64,000 nucleotides of DNA from Pseudisothecium myosuroides (Eukaryota > Streptophyta > Bryopsida > Hypnales > Lembophyllaceae). The notes under the pieces were generated by a model, which had not been told where the DNA came from, did not search any database, and worked only from the letters and a program-made list of their open reading frames with translations. The stretch lies in the NCBI GenBank assembly GCA_951799445.1, contig OX637293.1, positions 23,374,001 to 23,438,000 on the forward strand. The letters are read 5' to 3'. Both the position numbers and the translations under genes were made by a program. Position 1 is the stretch's first letter; the number at the start of each line of letters is the position of its first letter. Below, one piece after another: positions 10,089 through 18,908 of the stretch.

Positions 10089-11861
10089 CTATCCTATCAG
10101 AACCGGATCTACTCCTTGATCCGTTCCTTCGTCCATAACTTGGTCCTCGCCTTGGTCCACGCTCTGATCTTGATCCTCACCCTGATCTGGGGTTAGATCC
10201 ATACTTTGATCCTTCCCCGGGTTCAGTGTGGGACTTCTAGGCGGTTCCGTTCCAAGCTGTTCGAAGACGTCCGTCAGGTTCCGGTTCCGGTTCCGCTCCC
10301 CGGTTTCGCGTTCTGGGAGATCCGGTGACGAATCCAAGTTGATGGTGTGCGCGAGCTTCCTCCCACTCTTCTTTGACTGGGGAGTCCCCTCCTTTCCTTC
10401 CGTCTGAATGCCCACGTTCGGAAAAGACCCGGGCATTGAAAGGTCGGACAGATGGAACGACCGTGACAACGTCACTCCGTTCAGCTTTCGGCTGCTCTCC
10501 TCCATCCGGTTTGCAGCTTCTCGCGCTTCCATCATCACCAATTCCACCTTCTCGGAGTAGTCCGTCAAGATCCGGACCAACCTGGTTCCGGATATCTTCT
10601 TCTCCTTGAGGACTCCCTCGTCAAACAACTTTGACTTGGTGACGGCCTCTCCGGTTGTCCCAAAAGTGGCCTTCACGTCCTCGGCTACTTTCCGAGTAGC
10701 CTCTGCCATCTCCCGTGTGGTAGCCATGTCCTCCTTGAGGAGCAACAATTCCATCTTCAACGACTCATTCTCCTCTTGGAGCCGTCGTATCTCCGCTTCT
10801 TGCTTCCGGATCTCATCCGGGCTGGAGATGAATTCTGCAACCACTCCTGCGAGGTTGCTGTCCGCTGGTACTCCCACCAGCTCGCTGATCTGGTTCAGAA
10901 TCAGCTTCTTCACTGTCCAGTCTGCTCGCACATCGCTTAGGATGTTGATCAGCTGGTTGAACGGATCCGTCGGATCCGATCCGGAAGGACCCGGTTCTTC
11001 AAAAACCGGTTTCTTCCCAGGGTTGGAGTTCTCACCCGGAGGGGTTGGGGTTCCTCTCCGGTGAGGAGGCGTCGTCTTTTGCCGCTTGTGCTGCGGCCGG
11101 TGTTGCTCCTCCTCTTCTTCTTCTTCTTCCTCGGAACCGGATACTTCCTCCTGCTCTTCTTCCGATTCCGATTCCCCATACTTCAGGAGTGACTCATGAG
11201 TCTTCCACTCCTTCTCCTCCGTATCCGTGAGGAGTTGGTTATGCTTGTAAAGATGGAAGATGTAGGGACTCAACGGAGTCGGCCTACTTCCTCCGATCTT
11301 TGGAATCAGACGGTTGACCAGATCAGAAAAGATCCTGGCCCAGTCTACTTTCCGTTCCCCGCTCAGGGCTCCGAAAATCAGGTTCCCGATGGCAATAGTC
11401 ACCCTCGTCGGCTTCTCCGGGTGGATGATCGGCACCAGGAACTGTAGAAGATTTCGATGTCGGTCTTCCAAACAATCCGCGACCGCATGTCCATCCTTCG
11501 AGTCCACCGTGGTCCGGAACTTCCCTCAGGTGTAACCTTCCTTCGAGGTGGCCATCCCTCGACCTCCTAACCGGAATTCGTACACGGCCTTCCACATCTC
11601 TTCCGTCCAACTGCCCGGAATTCCGCGGATGGTCTTGTCGAACTGATTCGAGAGTTTTTCCAACAGTTCTCGAATCATCCGTTCCTCCCTAAACCCCCAG
11701 GGTTTATCGATCAGTCCTCCGCAACCCATCTTGGCAAGATCCTCTATCAGGTTGTCCTTTTCCTTCTCGTCTGCTGGAATAATCGGACACACCTTCCGGA
11801 GTTTAACTTCTACTACGGAGGAACTGGACGGTCCTGCTCTACTCTTGCGGAGCTGAGGCAT
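10089..11861 (-). CDS. E2a ORF: 112 codons, in-frame TGA, then 478 open codons (unknown protein)
   Basis: The best start is ATG at 11861 (context GTCCATGCC). The frame meets TGA at 11528-11526 and then stays open to 10089 with no early Met, so the second part needs readthrough or is a relic of one reading frame. Part 2 begins with a helical domain (LLQFLVPIIHPEKPTR ... ARIFSDLVNRLIPKIGG ... SPYIFHLYKHNQLLT) that recalls plant 'putative transposon protein' domains in spacing only. An acidic Ser/Glu tract, a basic QHKRQKTTPPHRR patch, a coiled coil (EIRRLQEENESLKMELLLLK) and a C-terminal DQGED repeat follow. No catalytic motif of a known transposase, RT or integrase. Gag-like or DNA-binding roles are guesses. 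Confidence 0.6.
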
Positions 11862-12135
11862 GGACACGAGCTGTGCTAAACCGGATTCTCACTGAGGCTA
11901 CCTTTCCCTCTCCTAGCCGCACGTCTCGTTTCTCACCTTCGCTCTTCCGATCTCAACCGGAATACCTCTAAACCTGCAACACACGCTAAAGCGCTGCGCG
12001 CTCTAACACACTAACACGCACACACACACACTCACAAAATAAGAAAGCAAAGCGCTGGGAGGGAAGCTAAGTACGCGCTGGAGAGCGATTTCCGCAAACA
12101 AAGTTTGAAAAAGAGTGGCATCTGGATTGGTCAGC

Positions 12136-12144
12136 CTATTTATA
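12136..12144 (-). promoter_or_regulatory. E2a TATA box
   Basis: TATAAATAG on the minus strand, about 280 bp upstream of the ORF start at 11861. Identical in E2b (59487-59495). Confidence 0.6.
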
Positions 12145-12390
12145 GTCTGATCTGTCATCATGACCAACTCCGTTCCTGACCCAATCCGTTCCAACTCAGA
12201 TCCGCTCCAATTCTAATCCGGTTTAGATTTAGATCGAATCCGGATTGTCACCTATTCCGTTTCGTAGTTAATTTCCGGTTTTCCGTTACCTCTTGCTTGA
12301 ATCCGGATACCAGATCACGGTTTCCGTTCCAAGATTTAGATAACTTACAAAAAACCAAAAATTCACACTGCGACAGTAGTCAAGGAAAAC

Positions 12391-12639
12391 TCAATCGGAA
12401 GTTCTTCCTTCGTCCGCTCCGGTTCGTCTGGAGGACCCGATGGGGTAATGGCCTCTGCTAGGGTAGGCGTTGTGATATTCCCGGTTGGTTCGGGCCTGCC
12501 CTGCGTCCTCTGTGACAGTACGGTACAAGGCACCACAGAGTGCGATAATGATAAGCACGACAAAGATGGTAAAGGCATAGAAGAGATCCCATCTGGCTCG
12601 CCAGGGGAGTGATTCGGCATGATTGCCGTAGAAGAGCAT
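12391..12639 (-). CDS. Small single-pass membrane protein ORF in module E4a (82 aa)
   Basis: ATG in context GCGACATGC. A charged, Trp-containing N-terminus is followed by one strong hydrophobic segment (residues about 18-40, YAFTIFVVLIIIALCGALY) and a polar Arg/Pro tail. It lies 290 bp downstream of the 71-aa ORF on the same strand. Past the TGA stop the frame continues and was split by E2a. A small protein with one membrane span behind a compact promoter recalls plant DNA-virus movement proteins in architecture only. No homology is claimed, and the second module copy (30623 onwards) has nothing matching downstream. Confidence 0.4.
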   Translation of the reverse strand: MLFYGNHAESLPWRARWDLFYAFTIFVVLIIIALCGALYRTVTEDAGQARTNREYHNAYPSRGHYPIGSSRRTGADEGRTSD

Positions 12640-12928
12640 GTCGCGGTCGACTTGGGACGACTCTTGGCGAAGATGAGGAATTCGGTGCTGCTTAGAATGG
12701 AATGTGGATGGGTGGCCCAGACGATTACTATGCTCAAGTGACGACGCTACCCTGTCCTATTCCCCCGTGTATTGGTGATCTGCCTAATGATGAGGCTAAG
12801 AGAAGGAAGCAGAGAACTGATCCTCCTTTGACGGAGCAAGGTGGACTGAAGGAAAATGAAAGGGAGGAAGATGAGAAAAGGAGGAGGAAAGATGGAAGCC
12901 CAGATCTCACAGCTCGCTCGAGAAGGCT

Positions 12929-13144
12929 CTAGACTAGAATGTAGATGACATTCTCCCAGGTACCTGCATAAGTGGTGACTGGAAGCAGAAGTGGCCAAGG
13001 ATTGCGCAGTGTGCGGTCAAGACATGCCTGGCCGAAGTGGGAGCGAATGTAGTTGGTGAAGCGCAGCTTTTCGATGACTTGAACCCTGATGGTGAATGCT
13101 CCAAACGAGAGGGACGACGGTGGCTCATACCAACCGCGGTCCAT
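12929..13144 (-). CDS. Conserved 71-aa protein of module E4a (function unknown)
   Basis: Starts MDRGWYEPPSSL and includes GAFTIRVQVIEK, FTNYIRSHFGQ and WPLLLPVTTY. A paralogue of identical length sits at 30623-30838. By eye, about 60% of residues match, and over 20 of the matching codons differ only synonymously, so the protein sequence was under constraint when the copies diverged. A TATA box (13220-13212) and four iterons lie directly upstream. No signal peptide or known domain is recognised. Confidence 0.65.
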   Translation of the reverse strand: MDRGWYEPPSSLSFGAFTIRVQVIEKLRFTNYIRSHFGQACLDRTLRNPWPLLLPVTTYAGTWENVIYILV

Positions 13145-13210
13145 CTGCTAATCTATGTACCTGCACATCACAGCAAACTAGCATACAAAGACAAGGGTCC
13201 CCCCCTTGCT

Positions 13211-13500
13211 CTTATACTAGGGTGTGAAGGACTCGGTACGGAAATCCCTGTTAGTTGTCTTTTCAGCTCTACTTCTACAGCGTATATTACGACGATCTAA
13301 CGAGATTTTAGTGTCGCCTCAAACCAGCCGCCTTTTCAACACTGCGGTATATATTATGCTCGGTCTGGTGAGTAAGTGCCCACTCAAGCTAGCTGTTTTT
13401 TCAGCCTCCTCGGCGTCTATTACAACAATCTAGCGAATATACCAAGATCCCCCCTGCTAGACGTCTTTTCAGCACTACAGCGTATATTTCGACCGTCTAG
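13211..13500 (-). promoter_or_regulatory. Iteron array and TATA box upstream of the 71-aa ORF (E4a)
   Basis: Four imperfect units of about 48 bp at 13251-13299, 13324-13370, 13385-13434 and 13453-13500. On the minus strand each reads roughly CTAGAYNGTYGTAATATACG, then a short spacer, then GCTGAAAAGACNNCTAG. Several have palindromic ends, for example CTAGACG...CGTCTAG. They are followed by CCCTAGTATAAGAGCAA (TATA box, 13220-13212). The same design occurs at 30331-30550. This reads as an enhancer or protein-binding array; an origin-like role is only inference. Confidence 0.6.
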
Positions 13501-13974
13501 TGGCAATGGATCTGAAATGGGGAGCTGTATCTAGCTCAACCCTCAACGCTACCTTCTGACAGGCGGGTGAGGCATGAGGACCCTGCCATCATCCATCTAC
13601 CCTGACCTGACCTCCTAAGAAGGCACGAGACTAAAACAAGACAAACAGTGTTGGCTGACCTAGAGGCCTTTCTTTTTACGTTAGATGTAAATTCCATTGT
13701 AAGTCTTAATACTTACAGGGAGATCTAAGAACTAACAACCAACTGACTGTATGGATTATTTTGGTTGAAAGATTTTTTATGGATTTTTATATGTTTTATC
13801 TAGCTAGTCTTTTTAACAATCCCAATGGTAATGTTAATAAATGACAGCTATTGAATTTTTTTGGTCGGAGGCATATATAGCTTTTCTATCTTATCCAAAA
13901 TACTTAGAAAAAAAAACGGGGGGGTTATCTTTAATACCTTGGACAGAAAACCGATCAAATCGGATCGGAGGTAC
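13501..13974. other. Upstream part of module E4a and junction with E1
   Basis: Homology to the other module copy reaches about 13690: TTTACATCTAACGTAAAAAG on the minus strand matches 30139-30158. Beyond that is AT-rich E1 internal DNA with no gene. Confidence 0.4.
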
Positions 13975-14928
13975 TCACATAGCGTGGTACCATTGGAAAA
14001 GTGTGTGGAGGAGGGTAGTTGAAGAGAAGGTAAGTACCTGGCTTAGTGTTGGTCGGGACTCAGTTGCAGCAGCCGCTTGGGGACTGCCTTCCGTCGGTTC
14101 CTCCTCCGTGTTCCTCGCTGGGACCTCCTGTTGTAGGGCGGCTGGAGCGTTGTGCCATCCGTAGGGCACACTGTCGTAGGAGGTTGGTACCTCCCCCCCT
14201 AAGGTTGTCAGAGTATGGCCTACTTCCTCTTTGACAGATGGAAGCGGGATTGTACCCCAGTCACCGTGAATGCCTGGAATCCAATCTGCAGGGGGTTGGC
14301 AACCAACAGGGAAATCTCGGATAGCTACATGGCCGTTCGAAATGGGGTTAGTATCTACCCACCGAGTAAAGTTGAGACCTCCTTGGGTCTCGTCTCCATA
14401 GATGACCTGGTAACGATGGCCCCCATGTTGAGCTCGCATGGTTAACATGACGGAGATGTCTTCGTTGGTGGGACCGCGACTGTCGGTGAGTGGCGGAAAC
14501 GGTCTTGACTGGCAGGGTTGTGCCTCGTAAGGCGTATGGCACAACGGGCAAGGGGGTCTACCAGACGCGGGCCTACTTGGCTGGATCAGCCCCAGTGGGA
14601 GGAGGGGAAGTAAAGTGATGTCCCCTATGACAACCACTTGGGGGTCATCGGATGACTCGGAATCGTACATCGAGTGAGGACTATTGGCTGGGGTTTGAGT
14701 CATAGGGTAGGAAGGATCGGTTTCCTCCTCAACCTCTTGACCCGCTGTACCGTTGTCGTTGGTCGTCCAAGTGGGCACCGAGTCTTCGAAAGGATCTAAT
14801 CCTTTGTCCGAGGGCTGGAGGGGGGAGGTTGGCGTCCCCCGGTCTGCTTCCTGTTCGGGAGGCGCCGTCATGATGACAAATGCGTCATTGCCGGAGCAAG
14901 GATGTTCGCGAAGCCATTGCTCTAAGGA
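13975..14928 (-). CDS. E1 ORF3: in-frame continuation after the gag-protease TGA
   Basis: The frame follows the gag-protease ORF in the same phase after a single TGA (14931-14929). It runs 317 codons; its first Met is at 14871. It is Pro-, Glu- and Ser-rich with a CPLCHTPYEAQPC cysteine cluster near the middle. No RT, RNase H or integrase motif is present. It is either a readthrough extension of Gag or a separate protein from the ATG at 14871. I do not recognise the family. Confidence 0.5.
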   Translation of the reverse strand, partial: SLEQWLREHPCSGNDAFVIMTAPPEQEADRGTPTSPLQPSDKGLDPFEDSVPTWTTNDNGTAGQEVEEETDPSYPMTQTPANSPHSMYDSESSDDPQVVVIGDITLLPLLPLGLIQPSRPASGRPPCPLCHTPYEAQPCQSRPFPPLTDSRGPTNEDISVMLTMRAQHGGHRYQVIYGDETQGGLNFTRWVDTNPISNGHVAIRDFPVGCQPPADWIPGIHGDWGTIPLPSVKEEVGHTLTTLGGEVPTSYDSVPYGWHNAPAALQQEVPARNTEEEPTEGSPQAAAATESRPTLSQVLTFSSTTLLHTLFQWYHAM

Positions 14929-17580
14929 TCAGTCGTCTTCAAATCCATAGAGGCCCGGACCTAAGCACTTGAGGCGTCCCAAGTCGGTAGCTGGCTCCGC
15001 TTGGATAGCCTGGACTGACGGTAATCCTACCACCTGATCAAGAGGTGGGTTGTTGGAAACAATCGCGATCATGGTCTTGGCATCCTGCGGGCCGTAGGTG
15101 AACGTGGGCCGTCGATCCGCCCAGTTTACAATTCCACCGCACTTGCGGAGGAAGCCTCGTCCAAGGAGAAGAGGGTAAGAGGTGGTTGTCTCTTCTTCGA
15201 GTTGCAGGACTTCAAAGGTGAGGATGTAGTCTACCCCGCCGGTTTGGACCCTAAGGTCCTTGATCCGGCCCAAGGTTGGCACCGATCGTTGGTCGGCGTA
15301 CTTGAGATTCACTAAGGAGGGATGAGTAATCTCTAATCCCAACTTACGCATGGTGAAGGCCGGCATGATGTTAACCCCGCTCCCGTCGTCCACCAATGTT
15401 TTTGGAATGATCTTGTCCACGATCTCGACCGGTTCAAAGATCTCCTTGGAGTCACGGAGATCTCTCTTGATTTTTTTCACCAAGGTTTTGGACCCTTCTA
15501 CGTTGGAGTCGGGGATGGATGGCACAAGTGCTGTCTCCACCTTGTTAACGTGACCTACCGGCTTGGGAGTGCGAGGGATCGTAGCCCCTTCCTTCAACTG
15601 TTTCCGTAAAGCCGGGGCAGTTTTGATCAGTTGACCAAACGAAATGTTAGCCTTGGCTTTAGCCAAATCGTCCCATAGACTATATGGGTCCGTCGGATTG
15701 GTGTTCCTCTTGGGCCTCATGGTAAACCTGGGGCTTGGAGGGTAAAAGGGTGTCCCCTTGGACACGAACTGGTACTCATCTTCGTTCATCTCAGTATGAG
15801 TGGGCAGGTTTTCCTCGAACCGGACCTCCTTAGCTGCCTCCTTCAGAGTGCTCTGCAAGTCAGGGAATTGGGGGGAGTCTTGGGACGAGTGCAGGTGCAT
15901 ATTGTTGTGGGAGCTTGACTCTGGTGACTCAATCTCCTCAGGCTCGGCTGCTGGTGGTAGACCGGTCTTCGCCCCTCCCCTTGTGACAACCAATGCGGGT
16001 AGAGACTTGTGGACGACCTCCGTATCTGAGGTCTCAACGGCTACATACAAGGTGTTTCGAAACTCCGTCACTCTTGGACCCTCAGATGCTTCGGTAGCCA
16101 CAAACCTAGCGTCTTGGGTGCCTTGGGCGGGTGCCAAGGGAACAATCCCTTGGGTTGTTTGTACCGCAGCTGGGGCGGCTTGGGTCTGCCTGTTGTTAGA
16201 GTGATCATAGTACATATTTGGTGGTCCCGCCGTATCTCGAGGTTCGGTGAACCGAACCCCCCTGAGGTTATCCTGGGCCTGCTTGGCATAATCTGCCTTA
16301 GGAAATTCTAACGGAATCACCTTATCAGGGACGGTGCATCGGACGGTGGGATGGAAATCCCCGCACCGCTCGCAGATGATGTTGTTCTGGGTCCAACACT
16401 GGCCCGGACCGTGCACTCTCTTGCACGAGGGGCAGCTGGCTTGTTCTTTGTCAAATGAATTGTTGTTGCGTGTCTGCTGCTGCGCATTCGGATGTCGATA
16501 TGGCTGAGCTGGGCCACGGGGTCGGGGTCGTGGTGGATTGTCCTTGAGTAGAGGACAAAATGGGGACGTGTGATTGGGCTGGCCGCAGTAGTTGTACCAG
16601 CTGCCGGAGGTGTGTGACCCTGATTTGTGATACTTGGGAAGGTTTTGCAAACCTTGTTGTCCCTTCACGAGACAAGCCATCTGTTCGGTCAACTCCCGCA
16701 CCGCTCGGGCCATGTCGTTGGAGGCTTGTCGTACCTCGGTACGAATCTGCTCCACTGGTCCAGTCAGCAGCATCATTGGCTCTTGTGCGGACAAGGGATC
16801 TAGGTACATCCCATTGACCTTGGGGGGCGAGCGATACAGTGCCGTGGCTGACTCGTGGTGGTGTACTGGAATGAAGGCCGGTATGGGGTCATGCCTCCGC
16901 CGTACCATCCTCTCGTTCTCCTTGTTGATAACCTCAACGTCTTGGGCGGCCCGTAGGGCATCTTCGAGGGACCGAGGCCTTCGGAAGAGAATGTCCCGGA
17001 TAGTGGTCGGAGAGTCAACTCCTTGGATGAAGAAGTTTCGAACAGTCTCGTCGTCGAGGAAGTTCCCCACGTATCGGGTACACACAATTTGGAACCTGCG
17101 GATATAAGCCGAGAGGTCCTCGGTTGGTCCTTGGCGAATATCGGACAAGGCTACCAAGGCTTGCTGCTGCCCCATCTCTGGTCGAAAATAGCCAAGGAAG
17201 GCGTCCGACAGCTCTTCCCACGTGGTGAAGATTCCTTCCCTGTGTGAACGGTACCAAGAGTAAGTCGTCCCAGTCAGGGTGTTAGGAAACCAGATCAGGT
17301 AGTAACTTGGGTGAGTGACTAAGTGAGAAGTGAGAATCTCTTGAAATCGTTCGATATGAGCGGTGGGATCATCATCCGGAGATCTTGAGAACTTAGGAAG
17401 GTGATGGGGAACCGAGATCTCTCGCAGTCCTTGGGGTACCAAGATGGGTAACCCCCTTGGACGCATCATTGGATCCGCCCTCGGTCTTGGTGGGACGTTA
17501 GCAGCTCCTACTGGCTGGAAGTTGCCGCCGCCCGGTGGTCCAAGTGGTACCGGAGGCCCTCGGGCCTCATGGTCACCCAT
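14929..17580 (-). CDS. E1 Gag-protease polyprotein (883 aa)
   Basis: N-terminal part: Pro-rich leader, then a Ty3/gypsy retrotrans_gag core (residues about 55-220) with SYYLIWFPNTLTGTTYSWYR, TWEELSDAFLGYF and LSAYIRRFQIVC. Zinc-knuckle region: residues 329-343 have the CX2CX4HX4C layout but the first Cys is Tyr; two further CX2CX3HX4C clusters lie near 383 and 400. Retropepsin-like aspartic protease: DDGSG at 731-735 and YPLLLGRGF near the C-terminus. The frame is intact. An upstream in-frame TGA limits the start to the Met at 17580, matching the MGDK in element B's Gag. Gag would assemble virus-like particles and the protease would mature them. Confidence 0.85.
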   Translation of the reverse strand: MGDHEARGPPVPLGPPGGGNFQPVGAANVPPRPRADPMMRPRGLPILVPQGLREISVPHHLPKFSRSPDDDPTAHIERFQEILTSHLVTHPSYYLIWFPNTLTGTTYSWYRSHREGIFTTWEELSDAFLGYFRPEMGQQQALVALSDIRQGPTEDLSAYIRRFQIVCTRYVGNFLDDETVRNFFIQGVDSPTTIRDILFRRPRSLEDALRAAQDVEVINKENERMVRRRHDPIPAFIPVHHHESATALYRSPPKVNGMYLDPLSAQEPMMLLTGPVEQIRTEVRQASNDMARAVRELTEQMACLVKGQQGLQNLPKYHKSGSHTSGSWYNYCGQPNHTSPFCPLLKDNPPRPRPRGPAQPYRHPNAQQQTRNNNSFDKEQASCPSCKRVHGPGQCWTQNNIICERCGDFHPTVRCTVPDKVIPLEFPKADYAKQAQDNLRGVRFTEPRDTAGPPNMYYDHSNNRQTQAAPAAVQTTQGIVPLAPAQGTQDARFVATEASEGPRVTEFRNTLYVAVETSDTEVVHKSLPALVVTRGGAKTGLPPAAEPEEIESPESSSHNNMHLHSSQDSPQFPDLQSTLKEAAKEVRFEENLPTHTEMNEDEYQFVSKGTPFYPPSPRFTMRPKRNTNPTDPYSLWDDLAKAKANISFGQLIKTAPALRKQLKEGATIPRTPKPVGHVNKVETALVPSIPDSNVEGSKTLVKKIKRDLRDSKEIFEPVEIVDKIIPKTLVDDGSGVNIMPAFTMRKLGLEITHPSLVNLKYADQRSVPTLGRIKDLRVQTGGVDYILTFEVLQLEEETTTSYPLLLGRGFLRKCGGIVNWADRRPTFTYGPQDAKTMIAIVSNNPPLDQVVGLPSVQAIQAEPATDLGRLKCLGPGLYGFEDD

Positions 17581-17856
17581 TCCTTCAGAGGAATCGGGTG
17601 AACTTACCCTCTCGAATGAATCTGGGGAGCTAATCTCGTGGTACGATCAGGACGGAGAGGGACTTGGCGGCCTAGACCGAGCTGAGCTTCCCGCTCCTCC
17701 TTTAGGTCACAGTATCCTGTCGGAGATTGGGGTGATGGAAGGTCTAGGTGGCATCTATCTGAGTCTTGATTCACATCAAACAAATCCACACATGTATAAA
17801 ATATAGGAGCGATACAAGCAAAGGTAAATGAACTGCAAGCGGGGACCAACGCTAGC

Positions 17857-18864
17857 CTAGGCTGGGGCTATGACTTGGTCAGCGCAAATCAACGTCGTGA
17901 CTATCTCGCACGCAGTAGGGCGTATTTCGAAGAAGAACAGAGCCTGTTGATCTTCAATCGCAGTGATCGCTGGCAAGTGTCGGTTCCACGAGGCAGCGTT
18001 GGTGAAGAAGGTCGCGTGCTTGAGTCGTTCCAGACGGCTCCTCTTCCCACGGCTCGGATACTCGTAGTGTAGCGGGTGATAACGAGGCTGGTGGATCCAC
18101 TCGTCTCCAGGCAGGTTGAAGTTGGAGACCTTGAAGTCCTCTGCGTCTTGACAAGGCTCGCAAGCGGAGGCGTACTCCGTAATGTACCGCAGCTGGTGAG
18201 CCGCGTCCAATGTGGCTGGTATAAGTCGAGATGATATGCCGTGGCAGCAGTCTAGGGTCAACTGGCTAATCCCGTTGTGCCACGTACGGAAATCCTCCGG
18301 CTGGGTGTAGGGGTTCTCGAGGAAGTGGTCAAAATCCACGGCTGGCTGAGCGAACTGGAAGTATCGGCCAACTTCGTTGCAGAGTGGGGTCGGGGACCGA
18401 TATCGTATGCCGACGTAGGGCACCTCCGTGAGGGGGTTGTACGTTCGATAGGAAGGAAGGTTGGCGTTGAAACACGCCTTGATATAAACGTTCTCGAACC
18501 TCCAAGTGGCAAGTACCACTTCCCAATAGAAGGAGAGGCACTTGGCAATCTCCTCCTCAGCTACCCCAAAGACTCCTGCTTCAAAGGCTCCAACGATGGA
18601 GGGAGTGTGCTGGTTTGGACTAAACAAGTATTGGCGCGCCAAGTGTTCCCAGTATTTGAAGGACACCCCCAACTGATCAGGGCCAAGCAGTAGGTCTTCC
18701 ACTGGAAGCAGCTTGTTGTTCTCGGAGTCACTATAGCCGCCCTCGTCGTCCCGGTATGGCTTCTTCGGCTGAAGTCGACGATGGTCGGAGTAGTCAAGCT
18801 GTATCGATTCAAGACACTGCTCTGGCTCTTCTCCCTTCGTATGTACTTGATTGTTAGTCTTCAA
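17857..18864 (-). CDS. E1 ORF1: conserved protein upstream of gag (335 aa, unknown)
   Basis: First ORF after the primer-binding site and 276 bp ahead of gag, on the same strand. Acidic N-terminus, then an apparently globular, aromatic-rich domain: LLPVEDLLLGP, PNQHTPSI, FYWEVVLATWRFEN, FRTWHNGISQLTLD, QLRYITEYASACEPCQDAED, HATFFTNAASW. A homologue of nearly the same length (338 codons) occupies the same place in element B, with roughly half the residues identical by eye. No membrane segment, zinc finger or known catalytic motif. LTR elements with an extra ORF before gag exist, but this family is not one I recognise. Confidence 0.7.
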   Translation of the reverse strand: MKTNNQVHTKGEEPEQCLESIQLDYSDHRRLQPKKPYRDDEGGYSDSENNKLLPVEDLLLGPDQLGVSFKYWEHLARQYLFSPNQHTPSIVGAFEAGVFGVAEEEIAKCLSFYWEVVLATWRFENVYIKACFNANLPSYRTYNPLTEVPYVGIRYRSPTPLCNEVGRYFQFAQPAVDFDHFLENPYTQPEDFRTWHNGISQLTLDCCHGISSRLIPATLDAAHQLRYITEYASACEPCQDAEDFKVSNFNLPGDEWIHQPRYHPLHYEYPSRGKRSRLERLKHATFFTNAASWNRHLPAITAIEDQQALFFFEIRPTACEIVTTLICADQVIAPA

Positions 18865-18890
18865 AATAATTGACAGGGACCTATGCTAGT

Positions 18891-18908
18891 CTCCCGGCAG
18901 ACGCACCA
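18891..18908 (-). other. E1 primer-binding site
   Basis: Minus strand TGGTGCGTCTGCCGGGAG begins 3 bases inside the 5' LTR end (18912). The leading TGG fits pairing with a tRNA 3' CCA end. The same 18 bases sit beside LTR B (42071-42054). The matching tRNA was not identified. Confidence 0.7.

Larger units (their letters stand above)
8896..12375 (-). mobile_element. E2a: 3480-bp TGTCGCAG...CTGCGACA element, target duplication GTAGT
   Basis: Ends are an 8-bp inverted pair TGTCGCAG/CTGCGACA, flanked by GTAGT at 8891-8895 and 12376-12380. A second copy (59256-62735) has exactly the same length and is near-identical but inverted. Inside, on the minus strand: TATA box, GT-rich leader, one long ORF split by a TGA, then 1.2 kb without a gene. 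No repeated LTR pair is present within it. Termini and a 5-bp duplication fit LTR-type integration, so it is either a solo LTR that carries a gene or a small non-autonomous element. It interrupts the E4a module. Confidence 0.8.

Noticed and set aside
12702..12932. 76-aa charged plus-strand ORF
   Set aside because: Opposite strand to the conserved 71-aa and membrane ORFs, no counterpart in E4b; likely complement of a pyrimidine-rich stretch.
12376..13700. Endogenous plant DNA virus (geminivirus- or caulimovirus-like)
   Set aside because: Iterons, TATA box and a small membrane protein are suggestive, but no Rep, RT or recognisable capsid gene was seen; kept only as a question in the findings.
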